64,000 bases of DNA from Bdellovibrio sp. NC01 (GCF_006874625.1 NZ_CP030034.1:682001-746000), one strand, 5' to 3'; shown: positions 34,016-43,675, counted from the first letter of the stretch. Translations and numbers: made by a program. The notes: generated by a model not told the origin, from the sequence alone.

Positions 34016-35353
34016 TTATAGAGTAAATTTGAAGTCTTTGATTAGCATGCCAGGAATCTTTTTGCCACCGAAAGAGCGGTTCTCGTAAGTGGAAACTTCG
34101 GGGTCCACCTCTTGGAACTCAGTCACGGCTAACAAGTTTGCTCCTAGGCAATCATAAAGGCTTTCGTCAAAACGCAAATCCGCGATGGGTGCAACGATTT
34201 CGCCGTTTTCCACCCAGAAACACGCATAACGAGTCATTCCCGTGATTCGAGCATTCATTCTATCGGACCAATTCAAGTAATGCAGATTCGATAAATAGAG
34301 TCCCGTACCTAGTTCTTTCAAAATGTCTTGTTCTTTCAAAGTGCCAGGCAAGATTTCCAATGCGCGTGGGTACTCACCCTCGGCCGCATTGTTGCCTTTC
34401 ACATCGTACTCTTTTGCAGAACGACTCGAGATCAGATAGTTCTTCAGCTCACCTTTGGTAATAAGTTCCAAAGTCTCTGGCGCAACTTCACCCAAAGAGT
34501 TGTATTGATGAGTTAATCCCATCGTGTAGTTTTCACGAAGCGACAACAATGGCGATAGGTGTTTTTCTTTATTCGCCAATTTTGTCAAAGAGCTATTGCC
34601 TTGTTTGTAGCCATTGAAGCTGAGTGAGCCCCAATAGAACATTGTCGAAAGTTCAGCAACTGCACCAGGAGCCAAGTAAGTACGATACGCACCCGGAGCC
34701 AGAACTTTTTTCGGGCGGTCCATCAAGCCCAATAAGTTTTTCGACTGCGCAAGTTTGGCTTCGAAAGCTTGTTGATCCCAACTTCTGCCGGCGTAAGAAC
34801 CTTTCACGGCTTTTTCGCCCATATACAAAGAGTAATCCATAAAGAATGACTCATTCGCGAACCAGTGGCTTTGGCCTTTCGAGTTTCTGTTTGCAGAAAT
34901 CAAAGCACCACCGCAGTAAAGACCAGCAAGGTCACTGCCTTGTGCAGCACGCGTGATCGAAACGAAAAGGTCTTCGTCATTCAACAAATAACCTTTCACT
35001 GTCTTATCACTGCTGCCATTGTTTTGGATTGGCACAATGTATGGATCTTCCGGAAGTAAATCACACTCTTTGCGAGCTTCTGCCAACCAATGATCGGCGC
35101 GTTTTTTATCTTCAGCAGTCACACCCGTGATTGAAAAACTTAAATTTGCGGATTTGCCTTTGCTTTGTAGACTTAAACCCAAAGTGCGTTGTTCAACGAA
35201 AGTGTTTTGGCGAACTTTGTTGTTATTAAATCTTACGAAGGTTGTTTCTTCTGCATGCAAATTCAAAGTAGCTGCTTCATCAGCAGTCAATTGACCAAGA
35301 AGATAATCCGCTACTTCGTTGAAGGATTTTTTTGTCGATTCTGTGAAATTCAT
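34016..35353 (-). CDS. TldE/PmbA-like subunit of a TldD-TldE protease
   Basis: The ATG at 35353 (MNFTESTKKSFNEVADYLLG) gives 445 residues. The sequence follows the PmbA/TldE plan: N-terminal domain with FVRFNNNKVRQNT, central DLAGLYCGGA region, RSWDQQAFE, and the C-terminal beta part with TRYACFWVENGEI and AVTEFQEVDPEVSTYENRS. TldE lacks metal ligands and forms a heterodimer with TldD, which cleaves unfolded or modified peptides. It is directly downstream of tldD (adjacent codons), so the two are an operon. Confidence 0.85.
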   Translation of the reverse strand: MNFTESTKKSFNEVADYLLGQLTADEAATLNLHAEETTFVRFNNNKVRQNTFVEQRTLGLSLQSKGKSANLSFSITGVTAEDKKRADHWLAEARKECDLLPEDPYIVPIQNNGSSDKTVKGYLLNDEDLFVSITRAAQGSDLAGLYCGGALISANRNSKGQSHWFANESFFMDYSLYMGEKAVKGSYAGRSWDQQAFEAKLAQSKNLLGLMDRPKKVLAPGAYRTYLAPGAVAELSTMFYWGSLSFNGYKQGNSSLTKLANKEKHLSPLLSLRENYTMGLTHQYNSLGEVAPETLELITKGELKNYLISSRSAKEYDVKGNNAAEGEYPRALEILPGTLKEQDILKELGTGLYLSNLHYLNWSDRMNARITGMTRYACFWVENGEIVAPIADLRFDESLYDCLGANLLAVTEFQEVDPEVSTYENRSFGGKKIPGMLIKDFKFTL

Positions 35354-35371
35354 TTTGCGTCCTTCCTGCAA

Positions 35372-36805
35372 TTAAGCGCCGAAAACTTCAACGTTAGAGA
35401 ACAAGCAATAAGGAGTCGTATGGCCCACACGAATCACTTGGTTCGGTTCGCCCTTACCACAATACGGAGAACCGTAAGTTTCGCGATTTTCGCTGACAGC
35501 TTTTAAGCTGTTCCAGAATTTCACAGTCGTGCCGCGATAGTTTGGATTTTTCACCGTCTTCGTTAATTTGCCGTTTTCGATAAGCTGTCCGTACTCGCAA
35601 CCGAATTGGAATTTGTTGCGGTAGTCATCGATCGACCAAGATTTATTCGCATGCATGAACACACCACGCTCTGTCGATGCGATCATGTCAGCAAGTTTGC
35701 TGTTACCAGCTTCCAAGTTGATATTCGCCATACGATCAATCGGTGCACGATTCCAAGAAGACGAACGTGTGTTCGCAACTCCTGGTAAAGTTAAACGAGC
35801 TTGCGATTCAAGACCGCCTAAGCCACGTACTAGCAAACCGTCTTTGATCAAGAATTCTTTCGTCGCTGGATTGCCAGAATCGTCGAATGAATATGAAGCC
35901 AAAGCATCAGGGATCGTTGGATCGAAAGTCACGTTCATCAATTTTGAACCGTATTGCAAGTGGCCGAAGTCTTGTGGTTTCACGAAGCTCCAGCCAGCAT
36001 AGTTGCGCTCGTCACCCAAGATGCGATCGTACTCAAGCGGATGGCCGATAGATTCATGCACTTGCAAAGTCATTTGATCCGGAGCGATTAACAAGTCCAT
36101 CACTGTGTCAGGACAATTTTCTGCGTGAACTAATTCTACCGCTTCAGTAGCAATTCTTTTTGAACGTTCCAAAATAGAAGCACGATCAAAAACTTCAGCA
36201 CCGATTTGCAAACAACGCGCAAGACCGCCTTGGTCAGAACGAGTTTGTGTTTCAGTACCATCTGAAGCTGTCGCTGAAAAATCTGTGCTGACGATAGAGA
36301 ATTTTTGGTGAACGTCAGATCCCGAAGTGCTGACCGTGAAGAATTCTGATTCGACGATCATCGCTGTTGCTGAACGGCTGACGATTTTGTCTGAAACTTT
36401 CATCGCGCGAGTAGCATCGACGAAAATATCCGAGATTTCCTTCGCAGAAATGGAATCCATCGCACGCGTGACGGGTGAATGATAATGGCCCATAGCTTTG
36501 GGACGCTGCAAAATAGAAAAGTCATGAACTTTGAACGCCGAAGCTTGGCGCGCCATCAGGGTTGCTTTGGCAAAAGCTCGTTTAATGCCCTCTTCCGAAA
36601 GGTCGCTTGTGCCGGCATAACCGAAATGACCATTGACCAAAACCTCGGCCATCAAACCGTGATCGAACGAGATGCTGTTACGATCTGGTTTTTCATCACG
36701 AACCGTGCGGTAAGTAGTTTTTTCTGTCACGTGACGCAATTGGGCCCAGTCAACCGACCCCTGAAGTTGCGAGAGAGTTTTGTGCAAACCGATATTCAAA
36801 TTCAC
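35372..36805 (-). CDS. tldD: TldD-like metalloprotease subunit
   Basis: A GTG at 36805 with AAAGG 7 bases upstream is the preferred start (VNLNIGLHKTLSQLQ); a TTG 18 bases earlier is possible. The metal-binding helix LQVHESIGHPLEYDR (about residue 245) carries the HExxxH motif of TldD, and GLGGLESQARLTLPG and ERGVFMHANKSWSIDDYRNKFQFGCEYGQLI are further family blocks. With TldE it forms a zinc-dependent peptidase acting on unfolded or natural-product peptides. The presence of the full motif indicates activity. Role here is not obvious from neighbours. Confidence 0.9.
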   Translation of the reverse strand: MNLNIGLHKTLSQLQGSVDWAQLRHVTEKTTYRTVRDEKPDRNSISFDHGLMAEVLVNGHFGYAGTSDLSEEGIKRAFAKATLMARQASAFKVHDFSILQRPKAMGHYHSPVTRAMDSISAKEISDIFVDATRAMKVSDKIVSRSATAMIVESEFFTVSTSGSDVHQKFSIVSTDFSATASDGTETQTRSDQGGLARCLQIGAEVFDRASILERSKRIATEAVELVHAENCPDTVMDLLIAPDQMTLQVHESIGHPLEYDRILGDERNYAGWSFVKPQDFGHLQYGSKLMNVTFDPTIPDALASYSFDDSGNPATKEFLIKDGLLVRGLGGLESQARLTLPGVANTRSSSWNRAPIDRMANINLEAGNSKLADMIASTERGVFMHANKSWSIDDYRNKFQFGCEYGQLIENGKLTKTVKNPNYRGTTVKFWNSLKAVSENRETYGSPYCGKGEPNQVIRVGHTTPYCLFSNVEVFGA

Positions 36806-37024
36806 AGTTCGACCTTTCTTCAAAGAAATTCGCTATTTCTCTATCGGATCAGAGAGGAAAAGACAACTTTCGACAGCCATTTTTGTGGAAAGTTCCATGA
36901 GTTAGTACCTCAAGTGTAACAGGGACAAATTGAGTCCGTTTATTCTTGGCAAGGTGATTGCTTTAGTAAAAGCGCAGGATGTTCCTGGTGCCAAACCGAA
37001 CCATCACCAGGACGGGAGTGAAAC

Positions 37025-37261
37025 ATGAGAGTCGTACTTGCAGCACTAACAACTTTCTTAATCGTCCTTTTCGTACAAACTGGATCAGCGGCGGAAGCGT
37101 CTCAACATCCAGCTTGCTCTATGACAAGCGAAGGCATCTTTAACGGCCAATGGGTGAAGCACCGTATCGTTTCTGGTGAAGAAGTCCTGTATGGCTCAAA
37201 CACGATGGAGTCGATCTTTTCTCAACTTGATTCCTTGCGCGCACGCGGTCTTTGCAACTAA
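37025..37261 (+). CDS. Small secreted protein of unknown function
   Basis: A GGGAGTG ribosome binding site precedes the ATG. The 78-residue product has a signal peptide ending near GSAAEA (about residue 23) and two cysteines in the mature part (PACSMTS and GLCN). No family recognised. GGTGACCCC-TTCG-GGGGAACC just after the stop could be a weak terminator or an attenuator before the downstream gene. Confidence 0.6.
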   Translation: MRVVLAALTTFLIVLFVQTGSAAEASQHPACSMTSEGIFNGQWVKHRIVSGEEVLYGSNTMESIFSQLDSLRARGLCN

Positions 37262-37282
37262 GGTGACCCCTTCGGGGGAACC

Positions 37283-38497
37283 TTGGATCGTATTGAGTAT
37301 TTAGCAAAAATCTGGAAGAAATATCCTGCCATGCCTGCGGGCGCGATTGTGGCCGGACGCATTTACAACCTTGTTCGCGAAGACGGTGCTCTTGAACTGA
37401 CTTTGCAACGCGATTCACTGACTCATAAAGTTAAATTTGATAACGCTCCTGAATTTTCAGAGTTCCTTGATTTCGGCGACATCGTTGCCGTCCTTTCTGA
37501 AAAAGAATTGATTCTACTAGCCCCACAAACGACATCGTTACCGCGCAGATTTTACGACAAAGAATTATTCATAAAATGGAATAACTATCTTGATCACGTC
37601 CGTGGTTTTTTTAAATTCAATAACTTCGTTTCATTGCGCACTCCAGGCCTTGTTGTGTGTCCCGGCACTGAACCAGCACTAGATGTTTTTGCAACGGAAT
37701 TGAAAGTGGGTTCTCGTCGCGAAAAACTTTATTTGCCGACAAGTCCTGAATTGCATTTGAAAAAAGCTTTGGCTTTGGGTGCTGATAAAATTTATGAAAT
37801 CACTCCGTGTTTTAGAAATGGTGAAGTGACGGAACGTCATCAGCCGGAATTTTTGATGCTGGAATGGTATCGCGCTTACGATACCTTGGCTGCGATTAAA
37901 AAAGATGCGATTGATTTAGTAACATATCTTTCGAAATCTTTGCGAGTACCGGGTCCGCGCCAAGTGATTAGCTACACGGTTGCGGAATTGTTTAAGATTT
38001 ACTGTGGCTTCAATCTGACGCCACAAACATCTGCTGCTGAACTGAAAGCTTTAGCAGAAAAGTTGAACGTCGATGTGCGCAGTGCTGAAAGCATTGATGA
38101 TTATTTCTTTTTGATCTTCATGGATAAAATTGAATCGCAACTGCCACCAGAAGATTTGATCTTTGTTGAAAAGTATCCGCCGTATCAAGCAGCACTTGCG
38201 CGTTTGACAGAAGACGGGTGGGGAGATCGTTTCGAATTTTATTGGAAAGGTCTGGAGCTTGCGAATGCCTTCCACGAATTGAACGATCCGTCGGTGCAAC
38301 GTCTGCGTTCGCAAGAAGATCTGCAGAAAAAAGCTGAAATGCACAAAGAAGCTGTGCCGTTGGACGAAGAATTCTTCGCAAGTCTTGATGCAGGTATGCC
38401 GCCATCAGGTGGAATTGCTCTTGGAGTAGAAAGACTTTTTATGTGTCTTTATGACGTGAAAAGTATTTCTGAGTTGCGATTGTTTCCACAGGGATAG
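37283..38497 (+). CDS. EpmA-like lysyl-tRNA synthetase paralog with N-terminal OB-like region
   Basis: The start is a TTG at 37283 by frame; an ATG inside would cut family sequence. The last about 320 residues match EpmA/GenX/PoxA, the class II LysRS-like enzyme that attaches beta-lysine to elongation factor P: TPGLVVCPGTEPALDVF, LYLPTSPELHLKKALALGADKIYEITPCFRNGE, RHQPEFLMLEWYRAY, and the closing GGIALGVERLFMCLYDV with the class II motif 3 Arg. The first about 85 residues (AGAIVAGRIYNLVREDGALELTLQ ... DFGDIVAVL) look like an OB fold, which E. coli EpmA (325 residues) lacks and LysRS uses for anticodon binding. Its partners epmB and efp are not in the window. Confidence 0.85.
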   Translation: MDRIEYLAKIWKKYPAMPAGAIVAGRIYNLVREDGALELTLQRDSLTHKVKFDNAPEFSEFLDFGDIVAVLSEKELILLAPQTTSLPRRFYDKELFIKWNNYLDHVRGFFKFNNFVSLRTPGLVVCPGTEPALDVFATELKVGSRREKLYLPTSPELHLKKALALGADKIYEITPCFRNGEVTERHQPEFLMLEWYRAYDTLAAIKKDAIDLVTYLSKSLRVPGPRQVISYTVAELFKIYCGFNLTPQTSAAELKALAEKLNVDVRSAESIDDYFFLIFMDKIESQLPPEDLIFVEKYPPYQAALARLTEDGWGDRFEFYWKGLELANAFHELNDPSVQRLRSQEDLQKKAEMHKEAVPLDEEFFASLDAGMPPSGGIALGVERLFMCLYDVKSISELRLFPQG

Positions 38498-38500
38498 CGA

Positions 38501-38638
38501 GTTGTAAAAAACAAAGGCAGTGTTTCCTCCCTACAGGAAGAAAACACTGCGCTTAAGAAAAAGGCGGCGCAATCTGATGCTGTTAACGCAGAGATCTTAA
38601 AACGCCTAGAACGTTTAGAAAAAGCTCAGCAAAAATAG
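38501..38638 (+). pseudogene. Remnant of a fibre-protein C-terminal coiled coil
   Basis: The frame after the EpmA stop stays open for 45 codons and reads as a charged heptad-like helix (SSLQEENTALKKKAAQ, ILKRLERLEKAQQK) ending at TAG 38636-38638. Such tails end the S74-type fibre next door. There is no start or ribosome binding site, and the first part overlaps a GCAGTGTTT hairpin. Likely the last piece of a deleted paralog. Confidence 0.4.
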
Positions 38639-39100
38639 TTAGCCACCACATTCATCACCCCATGCTGCCGTAAATGTGCAGCGTGGATTGATAGCTTCAC
38701 CGCCAGAGCCATCTTTATTCACTTTGCATTTAATTGATTTTGCATATTCATAGACGTGACCTGTGGCTCCGTCTGGCATCACACCCATTTCAGACATTGC
38801 ATCCCATAATGCTTTTGCCGTAATCGGTCCCACACCACTTGGTGACGAGCAACTGTAAGCAGGCATCAAGTCAGCAGTGACGCCACGATTCGTTTGCCCG
38901 CATTGTAGTTTTGAAAGCGACCACGTCGTTGTATTTCCGGAAGTGGATTTTGTAGCAACGGTTGAATTCTTAAAGATGTAGGTCAGCGTGACGGCTTCAT
39001 CACCATTGAATGTACGAGATGATAAATCTCCGCACGCTGCATGAGCTGATGAACCTGCGCAGATGACTGCGACGAATGACATAATCCATTTCTTTTTCAT
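38639..39100 (-). CDS. Secreted protein of unknown function
   Basis: The ATG at 39100 (MKKKWIMSFVAVICAGSSAHA) has a good ribosome binding site (AGGAGTC) and a signal peptide; the mature part of about 132 residues has several cysteines (ACGDLS, LQCGQ, YSCSSP, KCKV, RCTF, DECGG) that could form three disulfides. No family recognised. Its stop abuts the fibre remnant on the other strand. Confidence 0.65.
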   Translation of the reverse strand: MKKKWIMSFVAVICAGSSAHAACGDLSSRTFNGDEAVTLTYIFKNSTVATKSTSGNTTTWSLSKLQCGQTNRGVTADLMPAYSCSSPSGVGPITAKALWDAMSEMGVMPDGATGHVYEYAKSIKCKVNKDGSGGEAINPRCTFTAAWGDECGG

Positions 39101-39314
39101 AAAGACTCCTTTTGGGGATTTAGAACTTTGAGGCGATTTTCTCACCAAGATTGAGTTGCGCAATTGATAAACCAGTAATGTGTTCGGGGGCAGGAACTAG
39201 TCTGTTAGTCCTGAGAAATGACGGGAGATTTATATGAGATAGGGAATGATTCGCGAAATGTCATTGTTTAGCTGCAATAGGTTTAAGCTGTCTCAAACTG
39301 GTCCAAATATTGGT

Positions 39315-39342
39315 TAAAAAATGTTGTTAAGGTATCCGATAA
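39315..39342 (+). promoter_or_regulatory. Possible flagellar sigma (FliA-type) promoter of the fibre gene
   Basis: TAAA (39315-39318), a 16-base spacer, then TCCGATAA (39335-39342) resembles TAAA-N15-GCCGATAA. Transcription would start very near the ATG at 39350, and no Shine-Dalgarno is visible, so a leaderless mRNA is possible. This is pattern matching only. Confidence 0.3.
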
Positions 39343-39349
39343 GTATTGT

Positions 39350-42300
39350 ATGCAGAATCTGGTACGTCCTTACATCGTTCTGATAACACTATTTGCGTGC
39401 TTCGTCGCCAGTGCTGCGCCTTCGTCTTTGACCTATCAAGGTCGTATCTTGAAGTCAGATGGAACTCCCTTAGAGTACAGCAACGTGAGCTTTCAATTTG
39501 AGGTCACTAGTCCTGACGGTCTTTGCGTTGTTTATCGTGAACAAGTGAACGGTGTGAACATGGTGAACTCGGGCGGTGTGTTCGATGTTCCGATTGGTGC
39601 CGGCACAAAAAGTTATCCCGCTTCTGGAACCTTCATTTTATTAGACGCTTTCGACAATTCATCACCGTTAACTTGTGATGGTGGTGTAACTTTCACTCCG
39701 CAATTTGATGATGGCAGAAAATTACGTGTGAAATTTCATGACGGAGTAGGTTGGCAGACGATCTCTCCTGATTCGACGGTGCGTTCGGTTCCTTATGCGG
39801 GTCATGCTTATAATGCAGCGAAGTTGGGTGGTAATCCCGCTGCTGACTTCTTGCAGAAGACAGGTTTACCGACATGTCCAGCAAGCACTTTCTTAACGTG
39901 GAATGGATCGGCATTAACTTGCGGTGGTGTGAGTGGTGCAAGCGGTGGTACGGTTACGAATGTCGCTTCGGGAAATTCCTATATCACGATTGTCAATAAT
40001 ACGACGTCACCAACATTAACTTTGAATGTCGGTACTGGTGCTAACACAGTCGCAGCAGGCAATGATCCACGTTTAGTGAATGCTATTCAGTCTGGTGCCG
40101 GTGCAAGTGGTGACTTAAGCGGAACTTATCCCGGCCCTTCTGTGGTTGCAGTGCAAGGAGTGAGTGTTGCGAATACGACTCCGACAACGGGCCAAGTTTT
40201 TAAGTTCGATGGTACGAAATGGAGTCCTTCTGCGATTGCTATTGCAGATGTCACGAATTTATCTTCGACATTGACTGGTTATCAAACGACGTCGGCTTTC
40301 AATACGGCCGTTGGTTCGGCAAATTGTACATCCTATGAAACTCCGTATTGGAGTTCGGTGTCGGGTAAGTTTTTGTGTCAGGCTATCAACGTTTCGTTAG
40401 CAGGTGATGTTAGCGGCACAATCGGTGCTGCTTCCGTTGATAAAATCAAAGGCTATGACCTTGATTTTTCTTCAGCGCCAACAAATGGCCAGGTGTTAAA
40501 ATATAACGGTACAAAATGGGTTGCTGGCAGCGATAACAATGGTGGTGGGACAGTTACTTCTGTTTCTGCCTCTGCACCATTGTCTGTCACGAATGGTACG
40601 ACGACTCCGTCACTTTCGATTTCGCAAGCGACTACTTCGACAAGTGGTTATTTATCTTCGACGGATTGGAATACATTTAATGGGAAGCAAGCAGCTGGAA
40701 ATTATATCACTGCACTAACGGGTGATGTGACTGCCAGTGGTCCTGGTTCTGCAGCTGCAACGGTCGCAAAACTTCAAGGATCGACGTTAACGATCACGAC
40801 TCCCGCGAATAAAGATTATTTAAAATTCAATGGTACAGCGTTTGTGAATTCGCCACTGGCTGCAGCCGATCTAACGGGAACTCTGGCAGCTTCAAATATT
40901 CCATCACTTGATTGGTCTAAAATCACGACAGGTAAACCAATTAACTTAAGCGGCTATGGTATTACTGATGCGATTTTGAATGCAGGTGGTACACCATCGA
41001 TTCAAACAGGCACGGACGCTTCTAAACCTGCGTCGCCAAGTGCTGGTGCGATTTATTTCGCAACAGATTCAAAAGTTATTTATCAATATAACTCGGGCGC
41101 ATGGGTTGTGATTGCTTCTGCGACGGGTTCTGGCGGCACAATCACAGGTGTGACAGCCGGTACCGGTTTATCTGGTGGTGGCACAACAGGAACAGTGACT
41201 TTGAATTTGGCGAACACAGCGGTGGCAGCAGGTTCGTATACGCATGCTTCTATTACTGTGGATGCTCAAGGTCGTTTGACTTCCGCTGCGAATGGCACCG
41301 TAAATCTTTCGACTGATACGACAGGCACTTTACCAGTGGCAAAAGGTGGTACGGGCCAAACGACTTATACGGACGGTCAGTTGTTGATTGGTAATTCGTC
41401 AGGCAACACTTTGACGAAAGCGACGTTAACTGCGGGTTCGGGCGTAAATATCACGAATGGCAACGGTACAATTACGATTTCTTCCACAGGTTCAGCTCCT
41501 ACGGGTTCCGCAGGTGGAGATTTATCTGGTACTTATCCAAATCCTTCCGTTGCAAAATTAAGTGGTACAGCCTTGTCGATCAGTTCGTTGGCTTCAGGAA
41601 ATTATTTAAAATACGACGGCACAAACTGGGTGAATAGTGCGATTGCGATCGCTGATGTCACAGGTCTTGCAACTTCTTTAAGTGGTAAGCCAGATTTCAC
41701 GCAGTTCCCGATTTGTACTTCGGCGCAAACTTTGACATTCGTTTCACCAGTCGGTGGTTTTGTTTGTACAGGCATCGCGATTAGTGATGCCGCGATCACG
41801 TATGCATCTAAAACAGCGAATACATTTTTAGCGGCACCGAATGGTTCTGCGGGGGCACCAACATTCAGAACGATTGCATCCGCAGACTTGCCATCGGGCG
41901 GTTACGATACGACTTATTTTAAAAACGGTGGGAATAGTTTTGGTTCGGCTCCGTCATTGGGTTCGAATGATAACTACAACGTCACTTTCAAATCAAACAA
42001 CACCACTCGCATGACGATTGATAAAAACGGTAGCGTGGGAGTGGGTTCACAAGGTTTGAACTGGTATGACTTCTCGGTTTACAAAGCGAACGCCGATGCG
42101 ATTGCGGCGGTCGTGTCAGAAAATACCTCTACGACAACAGCACGCTATCCAACTGTCAGCGTTGTGAATTATGCGGGTTCACCGGCAGTGGGCGCTGCAG
42201 GAAATCCTTCGATCAATTTGATTAATATGCGCGGTACTTCTGGCGTTTCAGCGGTGATGAAATCAGGCGAGTCGTTAGGGTCCGTGGCATTCAACGGTAG

Positions 42301-43675
42301 TAGTGCAACGAATGGTAACTACAAAACGGGTGCAAGTATTTGGGCAGCAACTGTCGAGGATTTTTCTTCGACAACGGCTGGTACCGATATGATTTTCCAA
42401 ACGACAAAAGCAGGAACTGTGTCGAATGCGGAAAAAATGCGTCTAACAAATGCGGGCCGTTTAGGTTTGTTGCAAGCCTCACCGCTTGCAACTCTTCATA
42501 TTGGTGGTGATTCTGATATATTGCTTGATGGTTTGACCCCGTTTTTGGTGGCTCGTTCGACGACGTATCCCACGTCAGGGTCGGTTGTCAGCGGTGTAGC
42601 ATACGTTTCGGAAAACTCTGCGGCCTCTTCAAACATCTGGCCGCCGCAAGCTGGAATGTATTTTACGGCAGCAGAAACACATACGGCTTCCGCAAAAGGC
42701 ACTCGTATTGACTTTAATACAACGGCAAATACAACGACGTCATTGCAAACACGAATGACGATTGATCACAACGGCTATGTCGGAATCGGAAACACGGGCC
42801 CAGCACATCCGCTCGATGTCGCAAGCACTGCTGGTGTTATGACAGCGGTATTTTCCAACGGCACCAATAAAATTCGTTTAAGTGGTACTGTGATTGATTC
42901 AACGAACGTTGCCGAAAATGTTGGAGCCCCACTATTATTAAATCCTGGCGGCAGTTACAGCGGAAGTAACGTGGGCATCGGGACCTCAAATCCGACAGCG
43001 AAGCTTGAAGTTGTAGGTGGTGCCATCGTCAACACGCAAACTGGAACGGACTCGTTAGTGCAAGCGCGTTCCGGCACAGCAAATGAAGTCATGGGCATGG
43101 GGTGGTCGACGTCTGGCTTCGGATATTTGCAAGCGGGTAGTTGGGGCGGAACAACGAAAACTCTTGTGCTTCAAGGCGGTGGCGGCAGCGTTGGCATCGG
43201 CATGAGCAATCCATCTTATTTATTGGATGTGAATGGATACATCCGTGGTACCAACGTCACTCCGTCAGATATTCGTTTGAAAAAAGATGTGAAGACTTTG
43301 GAAAACTCACTGGAGCACATCAACTCTATGCGCGGTGTAAGTTATAATTGGAAAGATCCAAAACGTGATCCTGATTTGCAAATTGGTTTGATCGCGCAAG
43401 AGGTGGAAAAAGTTTATCCTGAAGTTGTTAAGACAGATAAACAAGGCATCAAAGCCGTGAACTATTCGTTCTTGGTCGGCCCGATCATTAATGCCATCAA
43501 AGAGCTTTACGCAAGATGGATCGATGATCATAAAGAGCTCGAAACACAAAAACGCGAAATCGCCTCTTTAAAATCGACATTGGCAGAGAAGGATCAAGAG
43601 ATCCAAGCCATCAAAGAGTTCATGTGTAAGAAGGACTCTTCCGCCGCTTTCTGTAAGACAAAACCTCAAAAATAG
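39350..43675 (+). CDS. Secreted fibre/adhesin with C-terminal S74 chaperone domain
   Basis: The 1441-residue protein has a signal peptide (cleavage near VASAAP, residue 24), an N-terminal domain (SSLTYQGRILKSDGTPLE), then a long Gly/Thr/Ser-rich beta region containing repeats of GDLSGTYPxPSV (about 255-270 and 720-735) and related units, and a phage-tail-like shaft. Residues about 1305-1370 (PSDIRLKKDV ... DLQIGLIAQEVEKVYPEVV) are the S74 intramolecular chaperone of endosialidase type, where self-cleavage would occur at the Ser-Asp; a coiled coil ends the protein. The design matches trimeric fibres described on Bdellovibrio surfaces (mosaic adhesive trimers), used to contact prey. Trimerisation and prey role are inferred from that family. 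Confidence 0.85.
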   Translation: MQNLVRPYIVLITLFACFVASAAPSSLTYQGRILKSDGTPLEYSNVSFQFEVTSPDGLCVVYREQVNGVNMVNSGGVFDVPIGAGTKSYPASGTFILLDAFDNSSPLTCDGGVTFTPQFDDGRKLRVKFHDGVGWQTISPDSTVRSVPYAGHAYNAAKLGGNPAADFLQKTGLPTCPASTFLTWNGSALTCGGVSGASGGTVTNVASGNSYITIVNNTTSPTLTLNVGTGANTVAAGNDPRLVNAIQSGAGASGDLSGTYPGPSVVAVQGVSVANTTPTTGQVFKFDGTKWSPSAIAIADVTNLSSTLTGYQTTSAFNTAVGSANCTSYETPYWSSVSGKFLCQAINVSLAGDVSGTIGAASVDKIKGYDLDFSSAPTNGQVLKYNGTKWVAGSDNNGGGTVTSVSASAPLSVTNGTTTPSLSISQATTSTSGYLSSTDWNTFNGKQAAGNYITALTGDVTASGPGSAAATVAKLQGSTLTITTPANKDYLKFNGTAFVNSPLAAADLTGTLAASNIPSLDWSKITTGKPINLSGYGITDAILNAGGTPSIQTGTDASKPASPSAGAIYFATDSKVIYQYNSGAWVVIASATGSGGTITGVTAGTGLSGGGTTGTVTLNLANTAVAAGSYTHASITVDAQGRLTSAANGTVNLSTDTTGTLPVAKGGTGQTTYTDGQLLIGNSSGNTLTKATLTAGSGVNITNGNGTITISSTGSAPTGSAGGDLSGTYPNPSVAKLSGTALSISSLASGNYLKYDGTNWVNSAIAIADVTGLATSLSGKPDFTQFPICTSAQTLTFVSPVGGFVCTGIAISDAAITYASKTANTFLAAPNGSAGAPTFRTIASADLPSGGYDTTYFKNGGNSFGSAPSLGSNDNYNVTFKSNNTTRMTIDKNGSVGVGSQGLNWYDFSVYKANADAIAAVVSENTSTTTARYPTVSVVNYAGSPAVGAAGNPSINLINMRGTSGVSAVMKSGESLGSVAFNGSSATNGNYKTGASIWAATVEDFSSTTAGTDMIFQTTKAGTVSNAEKMRLTNAGRLGLLQASPLATLHIGGDSDILLDGLTPFLVARSTTYPTSGSVVSGVAYVSENSAASSNIWPPQAGMYFTAAETHTASAKGTRIDFNTTANTTTSLQTRMTIDHNGYVGIGNTGPAHPLDVASTAGVMTAVFSNGTNKIRLSGTVIDSTNVAENVGAPLLLNPGGSYSGSNVGIGTSNPTAKLEVVGGAIVNTQTGTDSLVQARSGTANEVMGMGWSTSGFGYLQAGSWGGTTKTLVLQGGGGSVGIGMSNPSYLLDVNGYIRGTNVTPSDIRLKKDVKTLENSLEHINSMRGVSYNWKDPKRDPDLQIGLIAQEVEKVYPEVVKTDKQGIKAVNYSFLVGPIINAIKELYARWIDDHKELETQKREIASLKSTLAEKDQEIQAIKEFMCKKDSSAAFCKTKPQK

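Noticed and set aside
39350-43675. CRISPR array or tandem DNA repeat within the fibre gene
   Set aside because: The GDLSGTYP units are diverged protein repeats at wide, uneven spacing, not identical DNA repeats with spacers. No CRISPR-like array was seen anywhere in the window.
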